Positions 39,645-41,288 of a stretch of 41,288 nucleotides of DNA are shown here, one piece after another. The translations under genes and the position numbers were made by a program. The stretch is from an uncultured Ellagibacter sp. (GTDB taxonomy: Bacteria > Actinomycetota > Coriobacteriia > Coriobacteriales > Eggerthellaceae), in contig CAKUGU010000021.1 of assembly GCA_934654815.1 (NCBI GenBank), forward strand, positions 1-41,288. Reading direction: 5' to 3'. Every line of letters starts with the position of its first letter. Within the stretch, counting starts at the first letter, position 1. A model generated the notes under the pieces. The model was not told the DNA's origin and did no database searches. It was given only the letters and a program-made list of their open reading frames with translations.

Positions 39645-40961
39645 TTGCGTACTTTGCATAAAACGGGGGCGCTGTGCCCGACGTGCTTGAAGGAACTGCC
39701 GGCGGAGGTGTACGCCGACGACGACGGCGTCGTGTGGATGACGCGCACCTGCCCCGAGCACGGCAAGCTCGACACGCGCATGTGGCCCTCGGCCGATCAC
39801 TACGAGTGGCTCCTTTCCGAGGCGTTCGAGAAGGTGAAGCCCCAGAACACCATTCCCGTCACGAAGAAGTGCCCCTTCGGATGCGGCACGTGCGCGCGCC
39901 ACGAGCGCCGCGGAACGCTGCTTGAAATCGAGGTCACGCGCAACTGCAACCTCCACTGCCCGGTGTGCTTCATGAGTGCGGAAACGGGGGAGGGAGACCC
40001 CACGCTCGACGAGATCTCGGCGATGTACGACGTGATCGCGAACGCCGTCGGAACCGACGGCGCCGTGCAGATCACCGGCGGCGAGCCGACGTGCCGCAAA
40101 GATCTGGTCGACATCATCTACATGGGCCGCGAAAAGGGCTTCTGGGGCATCGAGGTCAACACGAACGGCCTCGTCATCGCCAACAAGCCGGGGTATCTGG
40201 AAGACCTTGTGGCGGCGGGTCTCACGGGCGTGTACCTGTCGTTCGACGGCCTCACGGGCGACGTGTACAAGGGAACCTGCGGGCGCGACATCCTGGCGAC
40301 GAAGCTCAAGGTGATCGAGCGATGCCGCGAGGTCGGCATCCAGGTGGTGCTTTCCGTCGCCGTGGTCGCAGGTTTGAACGACGACCAGCTCGGCGACCTT
40401 TTGCGCTTCTCGCTGGAGAACGCCGACGTGGTCGCGGGCTTGGCGCTGCAGCCCGCGTTCACCTCGGGCCGCTTCGACGCCGAGCGCGCCATGCCGATGT
40501 CGGCGGGCGACGTCATCTTCGATCTGGCCGAGCAATCCGACGGGCTTCTGCGCGTCGAGGACATCTGGCCTTTGGGCTGTTCGAACCCGCTGTGCGACAC
40601 GGGCGTGTTCCTCGTGCACGGCGAGGCGCCCGAAGGCGTGCCGTCGCATCCGTCGGGCTTCTACCCGGCGACCCGCGCGATGACGACCGAGGAGTACCGC
40701 GAGGGGTACAGCCCCGACAGCCCGCAAGGCTCGGTGTTCTTGGACATCCTGTCCAAGAAGGGCGTCGAGGTGAAGAGCGGGCTTTCGGTCATCATCATGA
40801 ACTATATGGACGCGGTCTCCATGGACACGCAGCGTCTTCGCGAATGCTCGATGATGGTGACGGTTCCCGATGGACGGGCGATCCCGTTCTGCTCGTACCA
40901 CCTGACCGACTCCGCGGGCAGGCGCGTGTACCCGCCCTGGTGCAAGGAAGAATTGCGGTAG
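39645..40961 (+). CDS. Radical SAM enzyme of the MJ0619/Tes/TrsS-like group
   Basis: A 438-residue protein. The N-terminal zinc-finger-like LCPTCLKELPA and TRTCPEHGK, plus CPFGCGTC, precede the radical SAM cluster motif CNLHCPVC (CxxxCxxC) near residue 107. ITGGEPT, VNTNGLV and LSFDGL follow, as in the SAM-binding barrel. The C-terminal part has further Cys (GCSNPLC, PFCSYHL, PPWC) suggesting auxiliary clusters. The N-terminal pattern matches MJ0619-like proteins, which include tetraether lipid synthases and the (seleno)protein TrsS; here all positions are Cys. The start is probably TTG 39645 after a weak AGGACG. Preceded by the DUF2064 gene. Substrate unknown. Confidence 0.8.
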   Translation: MRTLHKTGALCPTCLKELPAEVYADDDGVVWMTRTCPEHGKLDTRMWPSADHYEWLLSEAFEKVKPQNTIPVTKKCPFGCGTCARHERRGTLLEIEVTRNCNLHCPVCFMSAETGEGDPTLDEISAMYDVIANAVGTDGAVQITGGEPTCRKDLVDIIYMGREKGFWGIEVNTNGLVIANKPGYLEDLVAAGLTGVYLSFDGLTGDVYKGTCGRDILATKLKVIERCREVGIQVVLSVAVVAGLNDDQLGDLLRFSLENADVVAGLALQPAFTSGRFDAERAMPMSAGDVIFDLAEQSDGLLRVEDIWPLGCSNPLCDTGVFLVHGEAPEGVPSHPSGFYPATRAMTTEEYREGYSPDSPQGSVFLDILSKKGVEVKSGLSVIIMNYMDAVSMDTQRLRECSMMVTVPDGRAIPFCSYHLTDSAGRRVYPPWCKEELR

Positions 40962-40984
40962 CGTTTTCGGCTTTAACCTGTGGT

Positions 40985-41104
40985 GTTCGGGAAGCGGGCG
41001 GGCATGACTCATGCTCAAACAGTCCTGCTCGCACGAAAGTGACATTAAGTCACTTTCGGCTCGTGCGGAACTGCGCGTGAGCCATGCCCGCCCGCTTCCC
41101 GAAC
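40985..41104 (-). repeat. Dispersed structured hairpin repeat, copy 3 (reverse orientation)
   Basis: On the minus strand the outer arms GTTCGGGAAGCGGGCGGGCA... (41104 to 41078) and 41011-40985 pair over 27 bases with a single G-U pair. The core words CGCGCAGTTCCGCACGAGC and CAGGACTGTTTGAGCATG are conserved. The inner hairpin is GAAAGTGAC-TTAAT-GTCACTTTC, different from copies 2 and 4. It begins 24 bases after the radical SAM stop, in antisense orientation. Confidence 0.8.
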
Positions 41105-41162
41105 TGGGTTACGCTGCGAAAAACGCTAGCGCAATCAAGGGAGTGAGAGGGTTTCACTCTGC

Positions 41163-41278
41163 GTTTCTCGGTTTGCCAGGGTGGGCCACGCGCAGTTCCG
41201 CACGACGAGAACAGCCCAGTGGGCTGTTCTCCAAAGCAGGACTGTTTGAGCATGGCCCATTCTGGCAAACCGAGAAAC
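41163..41278 (+). repeat. Dispersed structured hairpin repeat, copy 4
   Basis: Outer arms 41163-41188 (GTTTCTCGGTTTGCCAGG...) and 41253-41278 pair over 26 bases with two G-U pairs. The core words CGCGCAGTTCCGCACGA and CAGGACTGTTTGAGCATGGC are present. The inner hairpin AGAACAGCCC-AGT-GGGCTGTTCT is close to that of copy 2. It is divergent from copy 3, 58 bases away. No gene is seen between 40962 and the window end. Confidence 0.8.
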
Positions 41279-41288
41279 CGGTTGGTCA

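Overview
The window is high-GC DNA from what looks like a gut-type actinobacterium of the class Coriobacteriia, most likely the family Eggerthellaceae. The reasons are several molybdopterin oxidoreductase operons with ferredoxin and NrfD-type partners, a large CnaB-repeat surface protein, a Phe T-box before pheST, and the metG-tatD-rsmA order. This assignment is inference from gene content and composition; no search was run.

Layout. 1-3858 is the 3' part of a CnaB-repeat cell-wall protein. 3940-10132 holds housekeeping genes: nadE, a repeat-rich 750-base gap, metG, tatD with one internal in-frame TGA followed by a bacterial SECIS-like hairpin, a flavoprotein with a basic tail, and rsmA carrying an in-frame palindromic insert. 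10312-17505 is a respiratory block: an NrfD-like protein, a YtrA-type GntR regulator and an SPFH protein, followed by an exported DMSO-reductase-family ABC operon. Near-identical palindromic operators precede both halves. 17759-23619 contains a cytidine-deaminase-like gene of atypical composition, veg, tRNA-Ala, galU, a secreted coiled-coil/RlpA-like protein, a histidine phosphatase and a cystine symporter. 23897-30048 contains a GNAT gene, a MITE-like inverted repeat, T-box-pheS-pheT and a PhnP-like MBL hydrolase. 30488-40961 is a second redox block: a cytoplasmic Mo/W ABC complex whose catalytic subunit ends in OCRE-like aromatic repeats, an HdrB-like CCG protein paired with another Mo enzyme, a DUF2064/TIGR04282 transferase and an MJ0619/TrsS-like radical SAM enzyme. 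The last 300 bases carry two head-to-head copies of a structured repeat.

The strongest unexplained signals are these. (1) A dispersed hairpin family has four copies at 9456, 26455, 40985 (reversed) and 41163. Its core words are conserved, but its helices change from copy to copy with both strands changing together, and almost every non-Watson-Crick pair is G-U in one orientation. One copy sits inside rsmA. (2) tatD is a probable selenoprotein gene. (3) A 25-bp motif occurs six times at 31/62-bp intervals, in two orientations, upstream of metG. (4) A palindromic operator is shared by the two respiratory operons around the GntR gene. (5) OCRE-like repeats are fused to a molybdoenzyme.

The respiratory genes suggest anaerobic reduction of organic or sulfur/nitrogen electron acceptors. 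Substrates cannot be read from the sequence.
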